Shown piece after piece: positions 7,216 through 14,166 of a stretch of 14,518 nt of DNA. Location: assembly GCA_905201915.1 (NCBI GenBank), contig CAJKQE010000056.1, forward strand, positions 1 through 14,518, written 5' to 3'. Below the pieces are notes generated by a model that searched no databases, had not been told where the DNA came from, and saw only the letters and a list, made by a program, of their open reading frames with translations. Each line of letters begins with the position of its first letter. Within the stretch, counting starts at the first letter, position 1. The position numbers and the translations under genes are program-made. This stretch comes from an uncultured Lachnospiraceae bacterium. Its GTDB lineage: Bacteria > Bacillota > Clostridia > Lachnospirales > Lachnospiraceae.

Positions 7216-7311
7216 CCGACACCTTGTGGCGGCAAGCTGATTATATCAGCTTGGTTTGCACATCGTGCAAACATTATACCACATATTTTCCCTACGACAG
7301 GAGGTTATTTT

Positions 7312-8085
7312 ATGAAGCATACATCTTCACAATTAAAAGCCATTTCAAGAAGCGCACTGGATGGAAACTGGGGACTTCCTATTGCAGCTAATCTGCTTCT
7401 ATTTGCTATTAGTTTCCCAATTATGTTTTTTATCACTTTTTTTACTAATACAACTACTACCACAGGCACAATAACCAGCGAGTTTTTAACTTATGCCGTA
7501 TCCCTTTTTATATCACTTTTTTCTGCAGGAATTACAAAAATGACTTTAAATATCAGCAGAAAACAATCTTACTCTATGAAAGATATGTTATATGTTTTTC
7601 ATCATAATGCGGACCGCTTCTTAATTGTAGGATTAGTAATTACAGTTATTAGTTTTATCACAAGTTTACCTGTTATGTTCATGTCAATGAACAGTAACAT
7701 TCCGGTTTCTTTTATCGTATTTTTCTCTTTGTTTGATCTCATAATCTCTGTAATTATTGATTTATTCCTGGGGCTTAGTATTTACCTTTTATTAGATAAC
7801 CCTGAAATGGGCGCTATAGACTCCATGAAAGAAAGTATTCGCCTGATGAAAGGAAATAAGGGGCGTTCCCTTTATATTACCCTTAGCTTTCTCCCTCTGG
7901 CATTTCTTTCTGTGTTTACTTGCTACATCGGACTTATATGGCTCATTCCATATATGGATATGACTATGACAAACTTTTATCGTGATATTATCGGTGAATT
8001 AAACACACCGGACAATACACCAACCAATGAAATTTCAGAAATGACAATGGAACAAAATCCAAATGGAAATGAGTCTAATTTTTAA
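7312..8085 (+). CDS. DUF975 family integral membrane protein
   Basis: This is a 257-residue polytopic membrane protein of unknown function. The N-terminus has the DUF975 pattern (LKAISRSALDGNWGLPI, 8-24), followed by hydrophobic segments at about 25-45, 58-75, 103-125, 132-162 and 186-212. The family's C-terminal signature is visible: SMKESIRLMKGNKGR (171-185), then LTCYIGLIWLIPYM-like FTCYIGLIWLIPYM (202-215) and TNFYRDI (220-226). The last 30 residues are polar and acidic. The ATG at 7312 has an ideal AGGAGG 7 bp upstream. The same frame is open back to 7198, but that part lies in the non-coding hairpin element. Transcription probably starts from the element's own promoter and ends at the strong terminator at 8099-8171. 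Confidence 0.85.
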   Translation: MKHTSSQLKAISRSALDGNWGLPIAANLLLFAISFPIMFFITFFTNTTTTTGTITSEFLTYAVSLFISLFSAGITKMTLNISRKQSYSMKDMLYVFHHNADRFLIVGLVITVISFITSLPVMFMSMNSNIPVSFIVFFSLFDLIISVIIDLFLGLSIYLLLDNPEMGAIDSMKESIRLMKGNKGRSLYITLSFLPLAFLSVFTCYIGLIWLIPYMDMTMTNFYRDIIGELNTPDNTPTNEISEMTMEQNPNGNESNF

Positions 8086-8098
8086 TTAAGAAAAAAGC

Positions 8099-8171
8099 AA
8101 AAAGCTGATACAGAAAACGCAAATTGAAAACATTTATCTTTTCGCTTTGCCGTTTACTGTATCAGCTTTTT
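8099..8171. terminator. Long bidirectional terminator hairpin
   Basis: AAAAAGCTGATACAG (8099-8113) and CTGTATCAGCTTTTT (8157-8171) form a perfect 15-bp stem. It is prolonged by AAACG/CGTTT and CAAA/TTTG after small bulges, giving about 24 pairs. T-rich sequence follows on the plus strand and TTGCTTTTTTC on the minus strand, so it ends both the DUF975 gene and the convergent ApgM-like gene. Confidence 0.85.
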
Positions 8172-8187
8172 ATTTTCACTGAAAATA

Positions 8188-9384
8188 TCAATATTCAAAT
8201 AAAATATTCAAAAGCTCATGCCCTTTTACCGGTTCTAAGGAAGCTCCTGCTTCTTCATTATAACAGCTGCCTTTTTCCTCTGTTTTCCGACTGTCATACA
8301 ACAGATAAGGAACAGGATTTGCTGTATGTGTTTTCACCTTTATGGGTGTTGGATGATCCGGTAAAACCAAAAGACGGTAATCCTCACCCGATTGATCCAG
8401 CCCGTCTTTTACAAGCTTAATTACTCTTTCATCCAGATATTCAATCGCCTGTATCTTCTTTTCCACACTTCCCTGATGTCCCATTTCATCCGGTGCTTCT
8501 ACATGAATATAAGCAAAATCATATCCCTCTTTTAAAAGTGCATCAAGGGCAGCCTGAGCCTTTCCCTCATAATTTGTATGAAGTCCTCCGTTTGCCCCTT
8601 CCACAGAAATATTTTTCATTCCTGTACCTACAGCAATACCTTTTAACAAATCTACTGCTGATATCATAACACCTTTTTTGTGGAATTTCCCTTCAAAAGA
8701 AGACAGTGACGGTTTAGTTCCGGCTCCCCAGAACCAAAGACTGTTCGCCGGATTTAATCCCTTTTCTCTCCTCTTTTGATTGATAGGATGATTCTCTAAT
8801 ATTTTATAACTCTCCTTTTGCATAGCAAGCAAAAGCTCCTCATCAGGCAGATAATTCTTAATTTCCCGTTCTCTGATATCATGAGGAGGTGTCAGTGGTA
8901 CAACATTTCCATGTTTCCAAATCAGACAATGACGATAACTGGTTCCAGCATAAAACTGAAACTCCTGATTTTCCAGTCCTTCTTTTACTGCCTCCAGCAA
9001 AGCAGAAGCTTCCTCTGTGCTGATTTCATCTGCACTGTGGTCTAAAAGATGTCTTTCCTCATAATTGTCTTCCTCCTCTGAAAGAGTTACAAGGTTGGCA
9101 CGGATTGCCACATCCCCCTCTTCCATACTGACTCCGATATTCAATGCTTCCAACGGAGAACGACCGGAATAATAAATCTCTGGGTTATATCCCATAATAG
9201 ATAAATTAGCAGTATCACTTCCCGGACTCATTCCTTTTGGTACGGTTCTTGCCATTCCTATCTCGCCTGTTTTTGCTAACAAATCCATTACAGGTGTTTT
9301 TGCATAAGCCAAAGGTGTCTGTCCCCCAAGTACTTCTAACGGCTCATCCGCCATTCCATCACCTAACACCACAACATATTTCAT
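8188..9384 (-). CDS. ApgM-family cofactor-independent phosphoglycerate mutase, or alternative homoserine kinase
   Basis: This 398-residue member of the alkaline phosphatase superfamily is of the ApgM type. Metal-site and nucleophile motifs are visible: VVLGDGMAD (5-13, Asp9), KGMSPGSDTANLSIMGY (50-66, Ser56 the likely phospho-accepting residue), YSGRSPLEALNIG, HVEAPDEMGHQG and LVLPDHPTPIKVKTHT. By family it would interconvert 3- and 2-phosphoglycerate using two metal ions. However, some bacterial ApgM-like proteins in genomes lacking thrB have been proposed as homoserine kinases (the TIGR02535-type subfamily), and this gene directly follows a PheB-like ACT gene, which favours amino-acid metabolism. 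AAGGAG lies 7 bp before the ATG and overlaps the upstream stop codon, so translation is coupled. The fold is certain; the substrate is not. Confidence 0.92.
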   Translation of the reverse strand: MKYVVVLGDGMADEPLEVLGGQTPLAYAKTPVMDLLAKTGEIGMARTVPKGMSPGSDTANLSIMGYNPEIYYSGRSPLEALNIGVSMEEGDVAIRANLVTLSEEEDNYEERHLLDHSADEISTEEASALLEAVKEGLENQEFQFYAGTSYRHCLIWKHGNVVPLTPPHDIREREIKNYLPDEELLLAMQKESYKILENHPINQKRREKGLNPANSLWFWGAGTKPSLSSFEGKFHKKGVMISAVDLLKGIAVGTGMKNISVEGANGGLHTNYEGKAQAALDALLKEGYDFAYIHVEAPDEMGHQGSVEKKIQAIEYLDERVIKLVKDGLDQSGEDYRLLVLPDHPTPIKVKTHTANPVPYLLYDSRKTEEKGSCYNEEAGASLEPVKGHELLNILFEY

Positions 9385-9395
9385 ACCCTCACTCC

Positions 9396-9839
9396 TTATT
9401 CTCTACCTAAAATTTTCAGGTAATGCACTCCATTAATGTGCTCAATATTATCCATCATAGCTGCAGCGTCTCCCTCCACCGCAGAAATTGCAACACTCAA
9501 AGTAAGACTGGCAATTCCATTCATTGGAATACTCTGATGTATGGTCAGAATATTTCCATGAAATTGTGCGATTGTCCGAAGCACTGCTGACAAAAGTCCC
9601 GGCTCATCATCCATCTGAATAATAAAAGTAATATTCTGTCCCTTTGTCTTCTCTTTAAAGGGGAAAATATCGTCCTTATACTTGTAAAAGGAACTTCTGC
9701 TAATTCCCACTGCTTCTACTGCTTCCTGAACCGTATCATATTGCTGAACGTCCAAAAGTCTTTTTGCTTCTACCACCTTTAACAGCACATCCGGTACGGC
9801 TTTTTCTGTTACTACAAAATATCTTCTGCTATCTTTCAT
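9396..9839 (-). CDS. ACT domain-containing protein, PheB/UPF0735 type
   Basis: This is a 147-residue protein with two parts. Residues 1-65 hold a helix-turn-helix-like stretch (VQEAVEAVGISRSSFYKYKD, 37-56). Residues 69-147 form an ACT domain, opening with ITFIIQMDDEPGLLSAVL and ending with the hydrophobic strand GVHYLKILGR. ACT domains bind amino acids and regulate metabolic enzymes. Proteins of this PheB type are commonly found next to homoserine dehydrogenase or aromatic/threonine genes in Firmicutes, but their role is unproven. AAGGGA lies about 6 bp before the ATG. It is the first gene of a two-gene operon, with the ApgM-like gene only 11 bp downstream. The DNA-contacting look of the N-terminus leaves direct regulation possible. 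Confidence 0.9.
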   Translation of the reverse strand: MKDSRRYFVVTEKAVPDVLLKVVEAKRLLDVQQYDTVQEAVEAVGISRSSFYKYKDDIFPFKEKTKGQNITFIIQMDDEPGLLSAVLRTIAQFHGNILTIHQSIPMNGIASLTLSVAISAVEGDAAAMMDNIEHINGVHYLKILGRE

Positions 9840-9886
9840 CTTTTTCCCTTGTTCTTTTCATAAATACATTTGTGCGTCTTCAAAAG

Positions 9887-9915
9887 ATATTATCATATTT
9901 TTAAGCAGCAAGCAA
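9887..9915 (-). promoter_or_regulatory. Promoter of the ACT - ApgM operon
   Basis: On the minus strand TTGCTT (9910-9915), 17 bp, TAATAT (9887-9892) preceded by TGA (extended -10). It lies immediately after the prfB stop codon. No T-box or other riboswitch fits in the ~48-bp leader. Confidence 0.5.
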
Positions 9916-11034
9916 CTATTTTTCTGTTTTCCCAAGAGCAATCCACTTCAAGTAGGCATTAATAAAATTGTCAATATTTCCATTCATCACTGCATCTACA
10001 TTTCCTGACTCTTCGTTTGTTCGATGATCTTTTACCATAGTGTATGGCTGCATAACGTAAGAACGAATTTGATTTCCCCATCCGATTTCTGTTAATTCTC
10101 CCTGAATACCAGAAAGTTTTTTCTCATTTTCCTGCTGTTTTAAAAGATACAGCTTTGCTTTTAACATCTGCATTGCCTTATCCTTATTCTGAAACTGAGA
10201 ACGTTCATTCTGACACTGTACCACAATTCCGGTAGGAAGATGTGTAATACGTACTGCGGAAGATGTTTTATTGATATGCTGACCACCGGCACCACTGGAA
10301 CGATAAGTATCAATTTTCAAATCATCCGGATTAATTTCTACGTCCACATCTTCCTCAATATCCGGCATAACATCACAGGAAACAAAGGATGTCTGACGCT
10401 TTCCTGCTGCATTAAAAGGTGAAATTCTAACAAGACGGTGAACACCTTTTTCTGACTTTAAATAACCATAGGCATTTTCACCATTTACCTGAAAGGTAAC
10501 AGATTTAATTCCTGCCTCATCTCCATCCAGATAATCCAGTACTTCTGTGGTAAATCCCTGTCGATCTGCCCAGCGCAAATACATACGGTACAACATACTT
10601 GCCCAGTCACAGGACTCTGTTCCGCCAGCACCAGCATGAAGAGTAACAATGGCATTATCCTTGTCATATTCTCCGGATAATAATGTCTTAATACGAATAT
10701 GCTCAAAATCCTGTATAAATTCATCTAACATTTCCTGAATATCAGGGATAACAGAAGGATCATTTTCCTCATATCCCATTTCAATCATCAGCTCAATTTC
10801 TTCCTTCTGGTTCTGCAGCTTATGATAAATTTCCATATCGCCTTTTAAGGCGCTGAGTTCCTTCATCATCTTCTGAGAACGTTCAGCATTATCCCAAAAA
10901 CCCGGAGCTTCCATTTCTCTTTCCAGCTCTTCTACTCTCTTTTCCTTGTTCTCTAAATCCAGAGAATCTCTCACCTCTTTTAAAGGTTCTGTATAACCAT
11001 TTAACGTATATTTAAACTGATCCAATTCTACCAA
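9916..11034 (-). CDS. prfB: Peptide chain release factor 2 (single frame, TTG start)
   Basis: RF2 ends translation at UGA and UAA. The 372-residue protein is full length: N-terminal helical domain (1-115), the SPF recognition tripeptide at 205-207 (RISPFNAAGKRQTSF), the GGQ catalytic loop at 250-252 (SSGAGGQHINK), and the C-terminal helices. Most bacterial prfB genes carry a UGA near codon 26 that needs a +1 frameshift. Here that region (VRDSLDLENK, 21-30) is read through in one frame as CTG-GAT with no stop, so that autoregulation is absent. The start is TTG at 11032-11034, 8 bp after AGGAGG. An ATG 3 bp after the same AGGAGG opens a frame of only three codons ending in TAG (ATG TTT TGG TAG), overlapping the TTG. 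It is 12 bp downstream of the small unknown gene and probably cotranscribed with it. Confidence 0.96.
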   Translation of the reverse strand: MVELDQFKYTLNGYTEPLKEVRDSLDLENKEKRVEELEREMEAPGFWDNAERSQKMMKELSALKGDMEIYHKLQNQKEEIELMIEMGYEENDPSVIPDIQEMLDEFIQDFEHIRIKTLLSGEYDKDNAIVTLHAGAGGTESCDWASMLYRMYLRWADRQGFTTEVLDYLDGDEAGIKSVTFQVNGENAYGYLKSEKGVHRLVRISPFNAAGKRQTSFVSCDVMPDIEEDVDVEINPDDLKIDTYRSSGAGGQHINKTSSAVRITHLPTGIVVQCQNERSQFQNKDKAMQMLKAKLYLLKQQENEKKLSGIQGELTEIGWGNQIRSYVMQPYTMVKDHRTNEESGNVDAVMNGNIDNFINAYLKWIALGKTEK

Positions 11035-11046
11035 AACATATTCCTC

Positions 11047-11289
11047 CTATTCCTCATCAATTTCTACCGTAACCATATAAATACTTACCTGTGGTTCTAC
11101 TTTCACCACTGTTCCTGTCAGTGCTTTCAAAGGTTTCTTCAAATTACTGGACATTGCCACTGCGGGTTTAATTGTATAATAATACATCATCCCAGACATG
11201 GTAAGCGCCTGATCTTCCTTTAATTCTACTTTATCTCCTTCTTTTACAAGCCCTTCTCTTTCCATGGTAAAATCCACCTTCTGTCCCAT
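11047..11289 (-). CDS. Small conserved-looking protein of unknown function
   Basis: I do not recognise this 80-residue protein. It has no signal peptide, membrane segment or cysteine. It is rich in Lys, Glu and Val, with alternating strand-like stretches (KVDFTMEREG, DKVELKEDQALTMSG, GTVVKVEPQVSIYMVTVEID), which suggests a small beta-barrel or beta-sandwich fold. Coding is supported by AAAGGAGG 9 bp before the ATG, by the 12-bp gap to prfB, and by the absence of a competing frame. A perfect 11-bp hairpin ends exactly where the AAAGGAGG begins. Its position between secA and prfB suggests, but does not show, a link to translation or export. Confidence 0.75.
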   Translation of the reverse strand: MGQKVDFTMEREGLVKEGDKVELKEDQALTMSGMMYYYTIKPAVAMSSNLKKPLKALTGTVVKVEPQVSIYMVTVEIDEE

Positions 11290-11306
11290 AGCCTTATACC
11301 TCCTTT

Positions 11307-11335
11307 ATTGCATAGGATGCTATTTCCTATGCAAT
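11307..11335 (-). promoter_or_regulatory. Leader hairpin abutting the ribosome binding site of the 80-residue gene
   Basis: ATTGCATAGGA (11307-11317) and TCCTATGCAAT (11325-11335) form a perfect 11-bp stem with a 7-nt loop. On the minus strand it stops one base before AAAGGAGG (11299-11306). No uridine tract follows, so it is not a normal terminator. It could modulate translation, protect the 5' end of a processed mRNA, or be a protein-binding site. Confidence 0.55.
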
Positions 11336-11342
11336 AATACAA

Positions 11343-11376
11343 AGACTGCCGTGGAACTATTTGCCCACAGCAGTCT
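11343..11376 (-). terminator. Probable terminator of secA
   Basis: AGACTGCCGTGG (11343-11354) and CCACAGCAGTCT (11365-11376) form a 12-bp stem with one G-U pair and a 10-nt loop, 15 bp after the secA stop. It is followed on the minus strand by TTGTATTATT, a weak uridine-rich tail, so some read-through into the small gene and prfB is likely. Confidence 0.65.
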
Positions 11377-11390
11377 GTATCACTGACTTA

Positions 11391-13961
11391 TCAGATTGAT
11401 TTTCTACCGCAGCACTGTTTATATTTCTTACCGCTGCCGCATGGACAAGGATCATTTGGGTAGACTTTCTTTTCTACTCTCTGTACCGGTTTTTTCGGGC
11501 CGGAATCATCCTTATTTGTTCCTGTTACCTGAGCAACCTGCTCACGCTCTACTTTTTGCTCAAGGCGTACATGATACAGCAATCTTACTGTTGTCTCCTG
11601 AATTGCTGCAATCATTCCATCAAACATTTCATAAGCCTGCATTTTATATTCTACTTTTGGATCTTTCTGTCCATAAGCCTGAAGTCCGATTCCCTGACGG
11701 AGCTGATCCATATCATCAATATGATCCATCCATTTCTGATCAATAACCTTCAAAAGGATAACACGCTCTAATTCACGCAGCTGTTCTGCTTCCGGAAATT
11801 CTGCTTCTTTTTCTTCGTAAAGTTTTACAGCTTCTTCTTTTAATTCCTGTTTTAACTGATTTTTCTTTACACCTTTTACTTTTTCTAAAGTTAAAGGTTT
11901 CAGCGGAATGGTTGGAAGAAGTACGGAATTAAATTCATTCAAATCCCATTCTTCCTGATCCACATCATCAGAAAAGCACATATCTACTGCATGCTCTACT
12001 GTATCTGTAATCATCTTATAAATAGAATCACGCATATTAGCGCCATCCAATACCATACGTCTTTCTTTATAGATGATTTCTCTTTGTTCATTATTTACCT
12101 GGTCATATTCCAGAAGGTTCTTACGAATACCGTAGTTATTTCCTTCAATCTTTCTCTGTGCCTTTTCAATGGCGCTGGTAAGCATTTTATGCTCAATCTG
12201 TTCATTTTCTGCAACACCTAAAGATTTAAACACATTCATCAGTTTTTCAGAACCGAACAGACGCATTAAATCATCTTCCAGAGAAATATAGAAGCAAGAT
12301 TCACCCGGATCACCCTGACGTCCTGAACGACCTCTTAACTGATTATCAATACGGCGTGATTCATGACGTTCTGTACCGATAATTTTCAGACCGCCTGCTT
12401 CCTTTGAAATATCATCCAATTTAATATCCGTACCACGACCTGCCATGTTTGTAGCAATGGTTACGTTTCCGGCTTCACCGGCATGTGCTACGATTTCCGC
12501 TTCTTTTTCATGGAATTTCGCATTCAATACCTGATGTTTAATTCCTTCTCTTGTAAGCATACGGCTTAAAAGCTCAGATGTTTCAATAGTAATTGTACCT
12601 ACCAATACAGGCTGCTGTTTCTCATGAGCCTCTTTTACTGCTTCCACTACTGCACGGAACTTTTCCTTCTTTGTCATATATACCACGTCTTCTTTATCAA
12701 TACGTGCTACCGGTCTGTTGGTAGGGATTTCAATAACGTCCATGCCGTAAATATCTCTGAATTCCTGCTCTTCTGTAAGGGCAGTACCTGTCATACCTGA
12801 TTTCTTCTTATATTTATTAAAGAAGTTCTGGAAAGTAATCGTTGCAAGAGTTTTACTTTCACGTCTTACTTTTACGTGCTCTTTCGCTTCAATAGCCTGA
12901 TGAAGACCGTCAGAATAACGGCGTCCCGGCATAATACGTCCGGTAAATTCATCTACGATTAAAACCTCATCATCTTTTACTACATAATCCTGATCTCTGA
13001 ACATCAGATTGTGAGCACGAAGAGCAAGAATAATGTTATGCTGGATTTCCAAATTTTCAGGATCAGCCAAGTTTTCAATACTAAAGAACTTCTCTACTTT
13101 TTTCACACCCTGCTCAGTAAGATTTACGATTTTATCTTTTTCATTGACAATGAAATCTCCTGTTTCTGTGATTTCCTCGCCCATGATTGCAGTCATTTTT
13201 GTAACTTCACCGCTGGCTTCGCCACGTTCTAACTGTTTTGCCAGAATGTCACACACTTCATAAAGCTTTGTAGATTTTCCGCTCTGTCCTGAAATAATCA
13301 GAGGTGTACGTGCCTCATCAATCAATACAGAGTCAACCTCATCGATAATAGCGTAGTGCAAATCTCTCTGAACAAGCTGTTCTTTATAAATAACCATGTT
13401 ATCACGAAGATAGTCAAATCCCAGCTCATTATTTGTTACATAAGTAATATCGCAGGCATACTGCTCACGTCTTTCATCGTTTTTCATGTCGTTTAATACG
13501 ACACCCACAGTAAGACCTAAAAACTCATGAACCTTTCCCATCCATTCAGCATCACGGTGAGCCAGATAGTCATTGACAGTTACTACATGAACACCTTTTC
13601 CTTCCAACGCATTTAAGTATGCCGGAAGTGTAGATACTAAAGTTTTACCTTCACCGGTTCTCATTTCCGCAATACGCCCCTGATGAAGAATAATACCACC
13701 AATTAACTGTACACGGTAATGTTCCATGCCAAGTACACGTTTTGCAGCTTCTCGTACTGTAGCAAATGCCTCAGGAAGAAGATCATCTAAAGTTGCTCCC
13801 TCCTGAAGTCTGTCTTTATACTCTTTCGTCTTTCCTCGCAGTTCTTCATCGCTTAATGCCTGCATAGAAGGACGTAATTCCTCGATTTTATCTACAAGGG
13901 AAGTAATACGTTTTAATTCTCTTTCACTATGTGTTCCAAACACCTTTTCAATCAGATTCAT
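11391..13961 (-). CDS. secA: Preprotein translocase ATPase SecA
   Basis: SecA is the ATP-driven motor that pushes unfolded secretory proteins through SecYEG at the cytoplasmic membrane. The 856-residue protein is complete. It has Walker A MRTGEGKT (100-107), the DEVD box (207-210) followed by SVLIDEARTPLIISG, GRIMPGRRYSDGLHQAIEAK in the preprotein cross-linking/NBD region, the second nucleotide-binding half with TNMAGRGTDIKL and QLRGRSGRQGDPG, the helical scaffold and wing domains, and the zinc-binding SEC-C tail CPCGSGKKYKQCC, which contacts SecB or lipids in other species. The length fits the Gram-positive range. The start is supported by GGAG 9 bp before the ATG and by a strong promoter. 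It seems to be monocistronic with partial read-through. Confidence 0.98.
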   Translation of the reverse strand: MNLIEKVFGTHSERELKRITSLVDKIEELRPSMQALSDEELRGKTKEYKDRLQEGATLDDLLPEAFATVREAAKRVLGMEHYRVQLIGGIILHQGRIAEMRTGEGKTLVSTLPAYLNALEGKGVHVVTVNDYLAHRDAEWMGKVHEFLGLTVGVVLNDMKNDERREQYACDITYVTNNELGFDYLRDNMVIYKEQLVQRDLHYAIIDEVDSVLIDEARTPLIISGQSGKSTKLYEVCDILAKQLERGEASGEVTKMTAIMGEEITETGDFIVNEKDKIVNLTEQGVKKVEKFFSIENLADPENLEIQHNIILALRAHNLMFRDQDYVVKDDEVLIVDEFTGRIMPGRRYSDGLHQAIEAKEHVKVRRESKTLATITFQNFFNKYKKKSGMTGTALTEEQEFRDIYGMDVIEIPTNRPVARIDKEDVVYMTKKEKFRAVVEAVKEAHEKQQPVLVGTITIETSELLSRMLTREGIKHQVLNAKFHEKEAEIVAHAGEAGNVTIATNMAGRGTDIKLDDISKEAGGLKIIGTERHESRRIDNQLRGRSGRQGDPGESCFYISLEDDLMRLFGSEKLMNVFKSLGVAENEQIEHKMLTSAIEKAQRKIEGNNYGIRKNLLEYDQVNNEQREIIYKERRMVLDGANMRDSIYKMITDTVEHAVDMCFSDDVDQEEWDLNEFNSVLLPTIPLKPLTLEKVKGVKKNQLKQELKEEAVKLYEEKEAEFPEAEQLRELERVILLKVIDQKWMDHIDDMDQLRQGIGLQAYGQKDPKVEYKMQAYEMFDGMIAAIQETTVRLLYHVRLEQKVEREQVAQVTGTNKDDSGPKKPVQRVEKKVYPNDPCPCGSGKKYKQCCGRKSI

Positions 13962-14007
13962 TATGATATACTCCTAAAACTATCTAATTTTAACATTACT
14001 AAGTCTT

Positions 14008-14036
14008 ATTGTAACACTTTCCTTCTTTTAACACAA
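14008..14036 (-). promoter_or_regulatory. secA promoter
   Basis: On the minus strand TTGTGT (14031-14036), 17 bp, TACAAT (14008-14013) preceded by TGT (extended -10). It lies about 47 bp before the secA ATG. No SecM-like upstream leader peptide frame is evident between promoter and start. Confidence 0.65.
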
Positions 14037-14074
14037 GAACAAAGCGTTTCAGAAGTGAAAAAATCCTGTAAAAC

Positions 14075-14124
14075 AGAGAAGCTGCCACTTCACGATTTTT
14101 CATCGTTGAAGCAACAGCTCCTCT
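14075..14124 (-). terminator. Terminator of the cell-wall-binding protein gene
   Basis: AGAG/CTCT, AGCTG/CAGCT, CTTC/GAAG and ACGAT/ATCGT pair in order, interrupted by small mismatches, into a hairpin of about 18 pairs, followed on the minus strand by GTTTT. It lies 43 bp after the stop codon. Confidence 0.7.
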
Positions 14125-14166
14125 CAGTTAAAATTTAATATCTTTTAAATTTCCTTTTCCTATGCT

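Larger units (their letters stand above)
7143..7282. mobile_element. Hairpin-dense small insertion element (MITE/REP-like), bounded by a 10-bp direct repeat
   Basis: ATTATACCAC occurs at 7143-7152 and 7273-7282, enclosing 120 bp of higher G+C than its AT-rich surroundings. The enclosed DNA is almost wholly self-complementary: CGAG...CTCG with an inner ACCC/GGGT (7162-7190); CGAC-AA-GTCG (7189-7198); GCTTGCCG/CGGCAAGC (7201-7208/7230-7237); CAAGCTGA-TTATA-TCAGCTTG (7233-7253); and GTTTGCAC-ATC-GTGCAAAC (7254-7272). The third and fourth hairpins overlap and exclude each other. Open frames across it are accidental extensions of the two flanking genes. The direct repeat resembles a target duplication, and the ends show only loose inverted similarity. 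There is no transposase, so mobilisation would be in trans. Calling it mobile is an inference. Confidence 0.5.

Noticed and set aside
7100..7222. Longer N-terminus for the DUF2752 protein
   Set aside because: It crosses the hairpin element and a likely extended -10 promoter for the same gene, and the added residues do not resemble the family.
7143..7282. CRISPR array or integron attC site
   Set aside because: The repeats are inverted hairpins rather than evenly spaced direct repeats, there is no spacer pattern, and no cas or integron integrase gene is nearby.
7198..7311. Longer N-terminus for the DUF975 protein
   Set aside because: The extension lies in the hairpin element, lacks a ribosome binding site, and an ideal AGGAGG stands 7 bp before the ATG at 7312.
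10485..10724. Minus-strand open frame within prfB in another reading frame
   Set aside because: It overlaps conserved RF2 sequence, including residues next to the recognition region, and has no start signals.
10940..10975. Programmed +1 frameshift in prfB
   Set aside because: The region that aligns with the usual CTT-TGA-C site has no stop codon and the gene is one continuous frame.
13929..14138. Plus-strand open frame upstream of secA, considered as a leader peptide
   Set aside because: It runs antisense to the secA start, promoter and a terminator hairpin, and has no ribosome binding site.
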